Shown in pieces: positions 1-10,900 of a stretch of DNA of 64,000 bases (positions within the stretch are counted from its first letter, which is position 1; every line of letters begins with the position of its first letter). Origin of the DNA: Cellulophaga sp. HaHaR_3_176 (GTDB taxonomy: Bacteria > Bacteroidota > Bacteroidia > Flavobacteriales > Flavobacteriaceae); assembly GCF_019021925.1 (NCBI RefSeq), contig NZ_CP058990.1, forward strand, positions 2,878,001 through 2,942,000, in the 5' to 3' direction. A program made the translations under genes and the position numbers. Below the pieces are notes generated by a model that was not told the DNA's origin, made no database searches, and was given only the letters and a program-made list of their open reading frames with translations.

Positions 1-2
1 TA

Positions 3-167
3 GAATGGAAAAAATTAGTATTACAAGATAATTACGATTTTTCTATTGGTATAGATGGCAGTAAAATAGTATCAGAAAATTTAAAAAATGCCATTGAAAA
101 AATGCAACTAAAAGGTTTTATTTTTTCAGAATTAGATTATGAAGTAGTTGTTGAATCATTAATATAA
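3..167 (+). CDS. C-terminal end of a probable Imm11-family (DUF1629-like) immunity protein, 5' truncated by window edge
   Basis: An open frame enters from the left edge and stops at 165-167, giving 54 residues. Its tail reads IVSENLKNAIEKMQLKGF followed by an F-x-E-L segment. This resembles the end of Imm11/DUF1629 proteins, in which a 'vSe.lk.aie...ltGfef' helix-loop closes the domain. Those proteins are immunity partners of polymorphic toxins, usually encoded directly downstream of the toxin gene. The toxin would therefore lie just outside the window. The family call is from memory of the motif only; a different small cytosolic protein remains possible. Confidence 0.5.
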   Translation, partial: EWKKLVLQDNYDFSIGIDGSKIVSENLKNAIEKMQLKGFIFSELDYEVVVESLI

Positions 168-173
168 AGTAAC

Positions 174-214
174 CCCGCTAGCGTGAGCGTCACGCTCGTG
201 ACAGCAGTAGTAAT
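174..214. repeat. GC-rich palindromic intergenic repeat
   Basis: Just after the truncated gene is a GC-rich patch in AT-rich surroundings. It is centred on a perfect 13-base palindrome, GAGCGT-c-ACGCTC, at 185-197, with further GTGA/TCAC symmetry around it. No T-run follows, so it is not a clear intrinsic terminator. It looks like a dispersed intergenic repeat of the kind common in Flavobacteriaceae. Confidence 0.5.
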
Positions 215-257
215 TTAAGTATAATATGAAAAAAGTAAATAATAACCATGCGTAAAA

Positions 258-430
258 CACCCCTGCCTATCGGCAGTCCCCTCAAGGGGACAATTGTTAA
301 CGTATAAGTTCCCCCTTACAAGGGGGTGCCCGCAGGGCGGGGGATGTAAAAAGGTTGAACAATGCTAGTAATTTGAAAAACAGTACAAAAAAATAAACAT
401 AACACCCCCATAATCCCCTAAAGGGGATAC
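258..430. repeat. Three related CCCC/GGGG palindromic repeat units upstream of the DUF559 gene
   Basis: Unit 1 (258-292) contains CACCCC, then TCCCCTCAAGGGGA. Unit 2 (307-345) contains CCCCCTTACAAGGGGG followed by a GC-rich tail ending GGGGATG. Read on the minus strand, unit 2 has the same order of blocks as unit 1, so the two form a long imperfect inverted repeat around a short AT-rich spacer. Unit 3 (403-430) repeats CACCCCC...TCCCCTAAAGGGGA in the same direction as unit 1 and ends seven bases before the DUF559 start codon. These may be dispersed repeat elements or structured RNA in the leader. Confidence 0.6.
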
Positions 431-436
431 TAAATT

Positions 437-832
437 ATGAACAAAAAACGCAACAACATAATACCCTATAACCCTAAACTAAAGGAGTATGCTAGGCAGT
501 TGCGTAATAATAGCACCTTGTCGGAGGTTTTACTTTGGCAAAAAATAAAAGGGAAAGCATTGGGCGTTGAATTTCATAGGCAAGTACCCATAAATGAATT
601 TATAGTAGATTTTTATTGCCACGAAATACAATTAGCCATTGAAATAGACGGCAGCAGCCACGATACTAAATATGATTACGATTGCCGCCGTCAAGGCATT
701 TTAGAAACAAAAGGCGTAATCTTTATTCGTTTTGACAATCATACAGTAAAAAAAGAAATGTTCAGTGTTTTACAGGCATTAAAACATAAAGTAGCAGAAT
801 TAAAAAACACCAATCATAACCAACAATTATGA
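437..832 (+). CDS. DUF559 domain protein, Vsr-like PD-(D/E)XK nuclease fold
   Basis: This 131-residue protein matches the DUF559 pattern: E-x-LLW-x-K-I near residues 30-35, F-H-R-Q-V-P-I near 47-53, then I-V-D-F-Y-C and A-I-E-I-D-G-S-S-H. The acidic and E-x-D-G-x-x-H residues are those expected for a restriction-endonuclease-like active site, so the domain looks intact. Its length is normal for the stand-alone family. The family is predicted to act on DNA by its relation to Vsr, but its real role is unknown. The stop codon overlaps the next start (ATGA at 829-832), so it may be co-transcribed with the large secreted protein. It follows a cluster of palindromic repeats. Confidence 0.88.
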   Translation: MNKKRNNIIPYNPKLKEYARQLRNNSTLSEVLLWQKIKGKALGVEFHRQVPINEFIVDFYCHEIQLAIEIDGSSHDTKYDYDCRRQGILETKGVIFIRFDNHTVKKEMFSVLQALKHKVAELKNTNHNQQL

Positions 833-3800
833 ATAAAAAATACCTATTACTACTAGTACTAATTTGGAGTTTTGTAGGGAGTGCAAAAACACCTCTACAT
901 TCCAGCTATCTCACTTCGGCTACAACAGACCCAGGTGATTCGGTTAAAATTAAAAAAGCAAATGCTAGCCAGTTAAAATACCTGCAGCAATTAAATGCTT
1001 TGCGTACTAAAACTGCTCTGCCTATTACATCTACTACATTAAGCACAGATTTAAAGGGGGCTAATGATAACTCTTTAGGAAGTGTAGAAAGCACTAAAAC
1101 ATTCCGTGCTTTCCCTTCTCTAGACCAAAAAATAGTAGAAAACAACAATTTTAATATAAGTGTAGCTAAAAATAGCCCAGAGTTTACACCCGAGTTTATT
1201 GCTGCAAATTTTGAGGCCAACCCAAAAGTAGATACCATTGTTGCGCAAGCAAAAAAAGCTTTTGAAGAACTTAAAAAGCTAGGCAATTTTGTTGATATTT
1301 TAACCGGTAAAGAGTTGTTAGAGCTCCCAGTTGGTTTACGTAAAAAAGTAGATTCCACCTCAGGTAACTCGGTAGAATTAGCCATTGTTCAAGTCAAATT
1401 CACACCACAATATGCCGAATTTAAGGCGTGGGCAAAACTAATATTACCTGAACAAGGTGAAAATGGAGCCGCAGATCGTGAGCTTTACTTTGGTGCTGAA
1501 GGTATAAAAATGTCACACGATGGTGCTTTGTTAGGCGATATGAAATTGGTATTATTAGGCAACCAAGCCATACCGATTCAGGGAGATAACTGGCTACTAA
1601 CCTTAAAAGGCGGTATCGATTTAAAAACAGGTAATTTTACCGATCAATCATATGTTGAGTTTGATTGTGAAGGACTTAAAGGTATTGGGTTAGAAGGAGA
1701 TTTACGTATTTCTAGAAATGTGCTTTTACCTATTGACGACCAAGGGGAATATACTTGTGGGACTGTTTCAGAAAATCAGTATTTTGAAAATAAAGATGGA
1801 GATAAATTAATTGATAATAAGTGCTACGTTGGTGCATCTTTCAGTTTAGCTGCTAATGGATGGAATGATTTATTGATAAAAGATATTACGTTACCTAAAT
1901 TTGAGGTTGTTGGTCTTAAAGGTTGGGGTTTTCATATAGAAAATGCGACGCTCGATTTGAGTGATTCGCGTTCTTCTGATAGCTTTCAGTTACCAGAAAC
2001 CTACAACAATTTATACAATTCTAGTAATCAAAAACTGTGGCGTGGCTTCTATGCTAAAGAAATTAGTATTATGCTACCAAAAGGTATCGAAAACACTGCA
2101 GAATCAGATGGTCGAGTTAAATTCGGTGCCGAAAATTTAATTATAGATAGCCAAGGAGTTTCTGGTAAATTTTATGGAGAAAACGTTTTAAATATAGGAG
2201 AAGGTTCTGCTGGAAAATGGGCGTTTACTGTTGAAGATATAAGTATATCATTAGCAATGAACTCCGTTACAGGAGGCTCAATGGGTGGTGATGTTTCCGT
2301 CCCTATTTTAAAGGAACCAATGGAGTATGAAGGGTATATTTCTTCGGCTGGTTGGGGATTAGAGGTTGGTAGAAAAAATGACTACCAAGCGCCTGTATTT
2401 ATGGGAGAAATTTTACTTGAAAAAAATTCTCGAATCGGAATTGATGTAAAAGAAGGCAATGTTTATCCTTATGCTAACTTAACGGGGCAATTATCTATTG
2501 CTGGTAAAATAAACCAAAAAGAAGGTGAAGAGCCGCCAACAAAAGAAGAAATTGCCGCAGACAGTAAAGGGTTTACTTTCCCAGGTATTGAGTTTCAAGA
2601 ACTAAAATTAGAAACCGAGCCTGGTAAAAAACCAATTAGTGCATCATCATTTGGATTTACTGGAGAAATGCAGCTAATGGGTTTCCCTGCATCTGTTTCT
2701 GATCTAAAATTGGTAACTCCTGATCAAGAAATTGGCCTTTCTTTTGACCTAGCGATTAACTTAGATGAAGATGGCTCACATGCTACTACAAGCATGAATA
2801 TTTTAGGAAAGCTAGAAGATGGCGCTAAAATTCAAGAATGGAAATTTAGCAGAGTAAAGGTTGATGGAATTCAAATAAAATATTCAAAAAGTGGTTTTGC
2901 TATCGAAGGTGGTTTAGAAATTATGGAAGATGACCCAACCTATGGTGATGGTTTTTCTGGAAACCTAACGGCCACTTTTGAAGAATTAAAATTTAGTGCT
3001 TCAGGTAGAGCCATGTTCGGAAAAACAGATTTCAGATATTGGTTTGTTGACATTTGGACAGAAGAGACTACGGGCACTGGAGATACTAAGTTACCAATAC
3101 GATCTTTTGTTGGTGGAGTATCTAACAAAATGCGTAAAGCCAGCGGTAATTCATCTGGTTTTGATCCAGGATCAGCAGTTTATGTTCCTGATGTGGATAC
3201 AGGGCTTGGTGTTCGTGCTGGTATAAAAATTACCACTGAAAATGAAAGTACTTTTGCAGCAAAAGCATACTTAGAAATGGAGTTTAATACTCACGGCGGA
3301 TTAAACCGAATTGGTTTTATGGGTGAAGGTGCTTTTATGGGTGACGATAAAGGTTTTAAAACCGAAAATGCAAACGCAGAAATCGGTAAAACGTTTACAA
3401 AAGTCAACGATTTTATTGAAAAAAATAAAGATAAGGCTAAAGAATATGCTAAGTATGGTAATTTCTTAGGCTTATCACAAGAAGCTATACCTGTACGTGA
3501 TGTTGCATCAACAGGAGGTATTGGAGTGTATGTTGGTATTGAAAAAGATTTTGTAAATGGCACTTTTGATGGAGAGTTCGAATTATATGTTGATTTAGAA
3601 GGTATAAAAGGTGGCGGAACAGATAACCTTGCTGGTTATGCAAAAATACATACAGGTCCGCAAGATTGGTATTTATATTTAGGTACTCCAAAACGTAGAA
3701 TAGAATTACTTTTTAATGCAGGGGCTCAGGTAAGAGTTGGTGGTTATTTTATGACTGGAACTGTTTTGCCTTCTCCTTCTGAACTTTCACCACACCCTAT

Positions 3801-5790
3801 GGTTACAAAAATATTAGGTGATGATATATTTACTGGAAATAGACAAGAAAATCAATTAGAAGCTGGAAAAGGTTTTGCTTTTGGCCTGAACTTTGGTTAC
3901 GGATACAATTTTGACTGGAAATTATTCTATGCATTTGTTGAAGTTGGTGCTGGTTTTGATGTTATGCATGCGTACTACCCTAATGCTAAATGTGTTGGAA
4001 GACCCGGACCAATTGGTAATGACGGCTGGTATTCTATGGGGCAGGTTTATGCTTATATCTATGGTGAATTTGGCGTTAAAGTTGATTTGTTTTTCATAAA
4101 AGGCAAGTTTGTAATTGCTGAAGCTGGTGTAGCAGCATTACTACGAGGTCAATTTCCTAATCCTGTATATATTCAAGGACATGTTGGCATGTATTATAGC
4201 ATATTAGGTGGCTTAGTAAAAGGTAACATGAGAATGAAAGTTGAAATTGGTGAAGAATGCGTATTAGAAAATATTAATACTGCTGTCGGTGTACCAATGA
4301 TATCAGATATAACACCTCGTGATGGTGGTAATGACGTTTCTGTTTTTGCAGCTCCACAAGCAATTTTTAATTATGCTGCAGACAAGGATTTTTCAGTAGA
4401 ATTAGATAGTGGTCGTAAAACTTTTAAACTTAGATTAAAAAATTTAACAGTAACCTCTGAAGGAAAACAATTAGAAGGTGAGTTAGAATGGAATGACACA
4501 AATGATGCTGTTACTTTCAAACCTGTTGAAACACTTCCATCAGAAAAAGAAGTAACAGTTGTTGTTGAGGTTAGTTTTGACGAAAAAATTGGAGGCTCAT
4601 ACCAAACTGTAATCCAAAATGGAAAACCAGCTGTAGAAAGGTTAGAATCTACATTTATGACAGATAAAGCACCTGATCATATTCCTTTAGAAAATATTGC
4701 ATACATGTATCCTGTATTAGATCAAGAAAGTTTTTATCCTGAAGAATACAATAAAGGGTATGTTAAGATGATAACTGCGCAAAATTATCTTTTTGATAGT
4801 GGTTATGAAATGCGAGCTGAGTTTGTTGCTAAAAATACGGGACAAGGTATACGTACCGACTTAAATTATGATCGTGGGAAAGCAACTGTTTTTTATGACA
4901 TACCAGATATGAATTTGAATAATCCGTACGCTCTTAATTTAATCGCTTTTCCTCCAGGAGCAGATATTCAAACGGAAATAATAATTGTAGAAACAGATGC
5001 TTTTAGTGATAATGAAGATGCTGGAGAAACAAATTGGTATGATGTTACCAGCAATAGTCAAGGTAAAGAAACCATAAACACATCTAGTAGTGCGGTAATT
5101 TCAAGTAAAAAAGCAGCAAATGTTACCATTTCAAATGGGTCACCAAAATCGATACTTGATTACAGCTTTAAAACAAGTACTCATGCCTCTTTTAAAGATA
5201 AAGTGAACGATTTAAATGTAGTTGATAATCTTACAAATTTTATTTACGCAGATGTACATTCACTATCTATTAAGGTTGCCGATTATGAGTATTTAAGTAA
5301 AATGGAAATATTAGGCAATAATTATACAGGTGGAGAACCTTTAATTTACGCTCAAGCTATTTTAGATGACCAGTATTATAAACAGCAAATTTATGGTTTG
5401 CTTTATGAAGATTATCCTTTAGATAATAGTATAAGGGTAGATAGAGACGAAGATATTTTAGGTATACCACCTATTCGATCATTTTATATTGGTGATGAGT
5501 ATTTAGCAAATATTGATCAAAATTCTAGTTCTGCTTGGGTAAAAAACAGAATTCCATTTATATATAATTTGCCGTATCAATATAAATTAGATATGGTTTA
5601 TTTAAGAAATAAAATTGCTAATAAATATACTATTAACGGAGGTAACCAAAGTATGTATGATACATACAAATACCTAATTAATAGTTCATTTCCACCTTTA
5701 CCTTTGGGTACTTTTAAAGCTCAATTGATATATAGAACACCAGGTAATATGTATCAAAAAGGGTATCAAATAAAATATAAAAATGATTAA
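829..5790 (+). CDS. Large secreted protein of unknown function with an SbsA-like Ig domain
   Basis: This is a 1653-residue protein with a clear N-terminal signal peptide (MNKKYLLLLVLIWSFVGSA). Residues about 130-1150 are rich in beta-forming, Gly/Asp/aromatic stretches with repeated G-F-x-F-x-G-E and G-L-K-G-x-G type segments, as in elongated beta-structured surface proteins. Residues about 1150-1260 look like an SbsA-type (Big_5) Ig-like domain: I-S-D-I-T-P-R-D-G, then predicted strands ending in T-V-V-V-E-V-S-F-D. The C-terminus has no recognisable T9SS sorting domain. I cannot assign a family to the main part. It heads a co-directional set with a fibronectin protein and two SprB-repeat proteins, so a role in a shared surface or secretion assembly is inferred. 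Confidence 0.75.
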   Translation: MNKKYLLLLVLIWSFVGSAKTPLHSSYLTSATTDPGDSVKIKKANASQLKYLQQLNALRTKTALPITSTTLSTDLKGANDNSLGSVESTKTFRAFPSLDQKIVENNNFNISVAKNSPEFTPEFIAANFEANPKVDTIVAQAKKAFEELKKLGNFVDILTGKELLELPVGLRKKVDSTSGNSVELAIVQVKFTPQYAEFKAWAKLILPEQGENGAADRELYFGAEGIKMSHDGALLGDMKLVLLGNQAIPIQGDNWLLTLKGGIDLKTGNFTDQSYVEFDCEGLKGIGLEGDLRISRNVLLPIDDQGEYTCGTVSENQYFENKDGDKLIDNKCYVGASFSLAANGWNDLLIKDITLPKFEVVGLKGWGFHIENATLDLSDSRSSDSFQLPETYNNLYNSSNQKLWRGFYAKEISIMLPKGIENTAESDGRVKFGAENLIIDSQGVSGKFYGENVLNIGEGSAGKWAFTVEDISISLAMNSVTGGSMGGDVSVPILKEPMEYEGYISSAGWGLEVGRKNDYQAPVFMGEILLEKNSRIGIDVKEGNVYPYANLTGQLSIAGKINQKEGEEPPTKEEIAADSKGFTFPGIEFQELKLETEPGKKPISASSFGFTGEMQLMGFPASVSDLKLVTPDQEIGLSFDLAINLDEDGSHATTSMNILGKLEDGAKIQEWKFSRVKVDGIQIKYSKSGFAIEGGLEIMEDDPTYGDGFSGNLTATFEELKFSASGRAMFGKTDFRYWFVDIWTEETTGTGDTKLPIRSFVGGVSNKMRKASGNSSGFDPGSAVYVPDVDTGLGVRAGIKITTENESTFAAKAYLEMEFNTHGGLNRIGFMGEGAFMGDDKGFKTENANAEIGKTFTKVNDFIEKNKDKAKEYAKYGNFLGLSQEAIPVRDVASTGGIGVYVGIEKDFVNGTFDGEFELYVDLEGIKGGGTDNLAGYAKIHTGPQDWYLYLGTPKRRIELLFNAGAQVRVGGYFMTGTVLPSPSELSPHPMVTKILGDDIFTGNRQENQLEAGKGFAFGLNFGYGYNFDWKLFYAFVEVGAGFDVMHAYYPNAKCVGRPGPIGNDGWYSMGQVYAYIYGEFGVKVDLFFIKGKFVIAEAGVAALLRGQFPNPVYIQGHVGMYYSILGGLVKGNMRMKVEIGEECVLENINTAVGVPMISDITPRDGGNDVSVFAAPQAIFNYAADKDFSVELDSGRKTFKLRLKNLTVTSEGKQLEGELEWNDTNDAVTFKPVETLPSEKEVTVVVEVSFDEKIGGSYQTVIQNGKPAVERLESTFMTDKAPDHIPLENIAYMYPVLDQESFYPEEYNKGYVKMITAQNYLFDSGYEMRAEFVAKNTGQGIRTDLNYDRGKATVFYDIPDMNLNNPYALNLIAFPPGADIQTEIIIVETDAFSDNEDAGETNWYDVTSNSQGKETINTSSSAVISSKKAANVTISNGSPKSILDYSFKTSTHASFKDKVNDLNVVDNLTNFIYADVHSLSIKVADYEYLSKMEILGNNYTGGEPLIYAQAILDDQYYKQQIYGLLYEDYPLDNSIRVDRDEDILGIPPIRSFYIGDEYLANIDQNSSSAWVKNRIPFIYNLPYQYKLDMVYLRNKIANKYTINGGNQSMYDTYKYLINSSFPPLPLGTFKAQLIYRTPGNMYQKGYQIKYKND

Positions 5791-5909
5791 CACTCTTTTG
5801 ATTACTAAATCTGTGCTTTAATTTTTAATGAAATAAACACAGAGTTTTAACCGTAACTAATTGAATTGTTGACTAAAGTTTTTGAAGTCAAAAAATAAAA
5901 ATAAAAAAA

Positions 5910-7970
5910 GTGAAGCATCTTTTAATCATATTCGTATTATTAACCTCTTTTGTTAAAGCACAAGACACCCCTAGTGTTCAAGTAATATCTCGAACATTAC
6001 AAAATAAAGTTTTATTGCGATGGGCTGTTGACGAACCATCTGCCTGGAAAAAAGCAAATGAGTACGGTTTTTTAATCGAAAGAAGTACGATCTCTAGAAA
6101 TGGAGAAGCAGTACTTCCTATTGAGAAAAAACAATTACTTTCTACTCCTTTAAAGCCAAAGCCGCTAGCTGAATGGGAAGCTATAGCTACTAACGACCAA
6201 AATGCTGCAGTAATTGCTCAAGCATTATATGGCGATAGTTTTACAACCACTACTCCTGACAATGATTTAGGTGCTATTTATGCTGTTAGTGATGAGTTGG
6301 ATCAACGCTTTACTTTTTCTTTGTTAGCTGCAGAACAAAATTATGAAGCTGCAAAACTAGCTGGTTGGGCTTTTGAAGATACTTCTGCCGTTTTAGGTGA
6401 AAATTATTTGTATACTATTAGTGTTGCTGTGCCATTAGAAGATACTATTAAAATTAATAACGGATCAATATATACAAGCCTTGATAGTTTTGAAGAGCTA
6501 CCAAAACCTATCGGATTTATTGGAACTTATGAAGACAGGCGTGTTATTCTACGTTGGAATTTTCATTTACTACAGCAATTATACACCAGCTACAGCATAG
6601 AACGTTCTGAAAACAATGAGATTTTTGAAGTATTGAATGGTGCTCCCATTTTTAATACACAAGAAGCTAAAGATGGAAACAGCAGTTCACTTTCTTATAC
6701 TGATTCCATACCTAACAATACTACTTTTTATTACCGAATTAAAGGTAAGACTGCCTTTGGAGAAACTGGGCCTGTTTCAGAAACTGTTTCAGGAAAAGGA
6801 ATGGAAAGTTTAGGTTTTTATCCGCGTATTTCAAGAAAAGAAATTCCAACCGATAGCACTGCTATTTTGTATTGGGAGTTTGATGAAAAAGGAAATGATT
6901 TAATAACAGGTTTTGAGGTAAGGAGATCTAATAGCGATAAAGGTGTCTTTGAAACTGTAAAAAACAATTTAACACCTACAGACCGTAAAACAACAATTAA
7001 TGGTCTAAAAAGGATAAATTATTTTACCGTAGTAGCCCTTGGTAAAAATGGTGTAGAAAGTGAATCTTATACTGCTATGGTTCAGCCTGTAGATTCTATA
7101 CCACCAACACCTCCTACAGGTATAACCGCTGTAATGGATACTACTGGTATTATTAAATTAAACTGGAATAAAAACTCAGAAGAAGATTTAAAAGGCTATC
7201 GAATATTTAAGTCTAATAATCCTGATGTCGAATTTACTGAAATAACAGAAACTACCCATATAGGAGAGCTATTTACAGATACTATTCCTATTAAAAATTT
7301 GAACAAAAAATTGTATTTTAAACTAAAAGCTGAAGATTACCGTTATAATCGTTCTAGTTTTTCTGAAATACTAGTAGTAGATAAACCAGATATAACCCCT
7401 CCTTCTGCACCTGTACTTACAAAGTATATTGTAACTAATGAAGGAGTTGAACTTAATTGGATTCCTAGTAGTAGTTCTGACATAGCATCACATGTAATTT
7501 TTAGAAAAGATAATTCGAACCCAGCAAATTTATGGGAGCAAATAGCTGAGAATACTAATATTACAGATAGTATTTATAATGATGCTTCAATACCGTCTGC
7601 TGGCTCATATTCTTACACAATGATTGCTAAAGATAAGGTTGGTCTAGAAAGCGAACCTACAGCTGTTTTACCAATTGTTTGGAATGGAAAAGAAATTACC
7701 GAAGATGCCATAAAATTTTCTGGAATTGTAGACAGAGAATTGCGCTTCATAAATCTTTCTTGGAAAATAAAATCTTCGGATGTCGTAGAGTATAGATTAT
7801 ACCGTGGTATTAAAGAAAATGATTTGAAGTTATATAAAACGGTTAATGGTGATGCTAAAGGTTATAATGATGTGGCTTTAGAAATTAATACCACATATTG
7901 GTATGGTTTACAACCCATACTAGCTGGTGGAAAAACTACTTTAATTAAAGTGATCAATTTAAAGTATTAA
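5910..7970 (+). CDS. Secreted fibronectin type III domain protein
   Basis: This 686-residue protein begins with a signal peptide (MKHLLIIFVLLTSFVKA, then QDT). I chose the GTG start at 5910 because it gives the complete signal peptide and no better ATG precedes the mature sequence. About five fibronectin type III-like repeats follow from about residue 195, each with a W or L-x-W strand and a Y-x-I-x-R-S / Y-R-I-F-K-S strand. Two start with P-P-T-P-P-T-G (about 397) and P-P-S-A-P-V (about 493). There is no enzymatic domain and no C-terminal sorting domain. It is spaced 119 bases from the gene before and 3 bases from the SprB-type gene after, so it is probably transcribed with the latter. Confidence 0.8.
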   Translation: MKHLLIIFVLLTSFVKAQDTPSVQVISRTLQNKVLLRWAVDEPSAWKKANEYGFLIERSTISRNGEAVLPIEKKQLLSTPLKPKPLAEWEAIATNDQNAAVIAQALYGDSFTTTTPDNDLGAIYAVSDELDQRFTFSLLAAEQNYEAAKLAGWAFEDTSAVLGENYLYTISVAVPLEDTIKINNGSIYTSLDSFEELPKPIGFIGTYEDRRVILRWNFHLLQQLYTSYSIERSENNEIFEVLNGAPIFNTQEAKDGNSSSLSYTDSIPNNTTFYYRIKGKTAFGETGPVSETVSGKGMESLGFYPRISRKEIPTDSTAILYWEFDEKGNDLITGFEVRRSNSDKGVFETVKNNLTPTDRKTTINGLKRINYFTVVALGKNGVESESYTAMVQPVDSIPPTPPTGITAVMDTTGIIKLNWNKNSEEDLKGYRIFKSNNPDVEFTEITETTHIGELFTDTIPIKNLNKKLYFKLKAEDYRYNRSSFSEILVVDKPDITPPSAPVLTKYIVTNEGVELNWIPSSSSDIASHVIFRKDNSNPANLWEQIAENTNITDSIYNDASIPSAGSYSYTMIAKDKVGLESEPTAVLPIVWNGKEITEDAIKFSGIVDRELRFINLSWKIKSSDVVEYRLYRGIKENDLKLYKTVNGDAKGYNDVALEINTTYWYGLQPILAGGKTTLIKVINLKY

Positions 7971-7973
7971 GGT

Positions 7974-10900
7974 ATGAGAAAAGGCATATATTTATTTTTA
8001 ATAATGATTTTCTTCGGCAACAATTTAATTGGTCAAGTTGAAGAGTACGGTCTTTTTGTTGAAACCTCTATATACTACAGTGGCAATAATTCAGTTACCG
8101 AAATTAATTTATATACTGATAATAATTTTTCAAAGACTGTAAACGATTATTCTACAAATGATCGTGGTTTATCATTTTATGACTTTGTTAAAATTCCAAA
8201 TGGATTTACTCAAACCAGTTTACTTTTCAATAGTTATGACGTAAATACTTTTAATTGTGAAAAATACGACTTTGTTAATTTTCCTTTAGAAAATTTCAAA
8301 TATGCTTCTCCGATACCTTACAATGGTTGCTCCTCTACGTCCGTTATTTATACTTTACACCTACCTACGCCAAGTATCGAAGACTCATATATATGTGAAA
8401 CGGATAACATCTATCTATCTATGGGCTGGAATTGGCAATATCAATTAGTAAAAACAACAGGCGTCGGGCCTTGGATTGACTTACCACAATCTTATCAAAA
8501 TAGAAGAATTATTAGTAGTTTAACTTTAGAAGATTTCATAACCAATCAAAATGATTATAACAATCTAAATCGTGTACAATTCAGGACCGGGTTCAATAAA
8601 GATTTTAATCCCAGTTCAGAGAATGGTCAGAGTAGAGGGTCTGGATGGCTAAAACCTATTTCATATACATTTAAGCCTTGCTCCCCTACATTAACGAACA
8701 CTACAAAAAGTGATGAAACCTGTTCTGATTCTAACGATGGTAGTGCTACATTAACTTTTGATGGTAATGTGGATACTAATAACGGTTATGAAATGCGATA
8801 CTTTCTTTATGAAGGTACACCTCCTCAAAACCCAAGTGACCCTACTTTGAATGACACAAACTTACAAAGTGAAAACCCAACATTCCCTGGACAAACAAAG
8901 CAAACCGTAGCAGATCCTTTTATCGTTTTAAATAACTCTTTTCAAGGAACTATAAATAACCTTGATGGGGGTACTTATTTTATCGTATATCAAGAAGTAA
9001 AATATAACAATGTAACAGCTACAGTAAAAAGTGGAGAAATTTCATCTGAATTTACGATAGGGAGTCCAACTCAAGTGGTTACTTCTGGTACTCTTACCCC
9101 TTCTAGTTGTGGTAATGATGCTAGTATATCGCTTTCTGCTTCTGGTGGCAACTCAAGTAATGGCTACACCTACCAATATAGTATTAACAATAATACCGAT
9201 TGGCAACCAGCATCTAACCCTTTATTGATACCTCCAACTACCACACAACAAACAGTATACACTAGAGCTACTTCAGTTGTAGGCAGTTGTAAAGGCACCG
9301 AGGTACAATACACCATTGCCGCAAGCACACCGCAATTATCAATCGTAGGCACTCCTACTTTTGTTCCTCCAACAACAGACAGTAATACTGATGGTTCTAT
9401 TCGTATTGAAATACAGAATGGTTCTCCTAATTACATTTATGAACTAAATAGATTAAACACCAATACTAATAGCTTTGAAAATATTGAAACCGTTACTAGC
9501 TCTTTAAAGTTAATCGACTTTTCTAATATTACTATTGGAACTTACAACATTGTCGTAACTGATGATTTAGGGTGTATAAAAACATCGAATACTATTATAG
9601 TTACTAAAGAACCTATACCTAATATAGTTGGTGATACTCCACAGCAAATCACTTGTTTTAATAGTGCTAATGGTCAAGTAAGTGCTACTGTTTCTGATTT
9701 TGGAACAAACTATAAGTATCAGTGGTTTTTGGACACTACTGCTCTTGATGCTCCACAAAATTCATCCTCTAACACACAATCTTTATCGAACTTAAATGTG
9801 GGGGGAACCTATGTATTGAGAGTTGGGTCTAGCAGACTTTCAGATGCTGATTTTGGAATAGCAGAAAATTATAATGAAGTTACATTTTCTCTTGATAACC
9901 CTACGCAAGTAGCCATCAATACGACACCAACCCCTACAAACGCTAGCTGTAATAGTGGCGCTGATGGTAGTATAGCTCTTGACCTTTCTGGAGGAACGAG
10001 CTATCAATACTCTTTTAATGCAACAGATTGGACAGACTTTAACGGAACTAACATTACAGGTTTATCCTTTGGGTCTTACAGCCTAACCATCAGAAATCAA
10101 AACGGATGTGAATCACAAACTGTTACGGTTCTAATTGATCAACCTGATGCTTTAATCGTTACTGAAGACGCTTCATTAAGACAAGATGTTACTGCGAATG
10201 CCGGCAGTAATGGTGCTATTTTTATCAACGAGCCTATCGGAGGGACCGCTCCATATGAGTATACTTGGTCGGGTACCCTAATTAGTGATGGTTCTTCTTA
10301 TTCTAATACTACTAAAAATATTGAAAATCTTTTTGCAGGTACTTATACGCTTACCGTTACCGATGATCAAGGTTGTTCTATAACACTACCTAGTATCGAA
10401 ATTACAGAACCAGGACCTTTAGCGGTTGACAATCCTCCTGCTATAGTAACTCCTATCTTATGTTTTGGAGAAACTACAGGTAGAATTGATGCGCAATATG
10501 AAGGTACTCCTGAATTTACATTTGTTTGGTACAATCAAAACGGTGATGCTCTTAAAACTGGTACTGATGATTTTATTGATAATCTATCTGCGGGTGACTA
10601 TTACTATACCATCGATGATGCTACAGATGCAGCTATGCTAACAAGTGCTATCATTACTATTGACCCTGCTCCAGAGGTTATAAATGCAACTATTACTGCC
10701 AATGGAACTTGTCTTGGTTTTCAAACGGGTGCTATTACTTTCTCTAATGTTACTGGCGGTACGCTTATAACAGGAGAAAATTACACCTATACCATCACCA
10801 ATAACGACACCGGAGATGCTTTTACCAACACTGCTCCTGCTCCTTTTACTTTTGACACCTTACAAGCAGCTACATACACTGCAGTTGTAGAAGATAGTAA

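Noticed and set aside
258..345. CRISPR array
   Set aside because: The repeats are palindromic, differ from each other, are in mixed orientation and have no regular spacers or cas genes nearby.
906..1385. 159-residue minus-strand open frame
   Set aside because: It lies wholly inside the 1653-residue secreted protein gene, has no family features and looks like a shadow of the real frame.
829..5790. RHS or YD-repeat toxin
   Set aside because: No YD/RHS repeat units or RHS core motif are visible in this protein; the toxin idea rests only on the neighbouring immunity-like tail.
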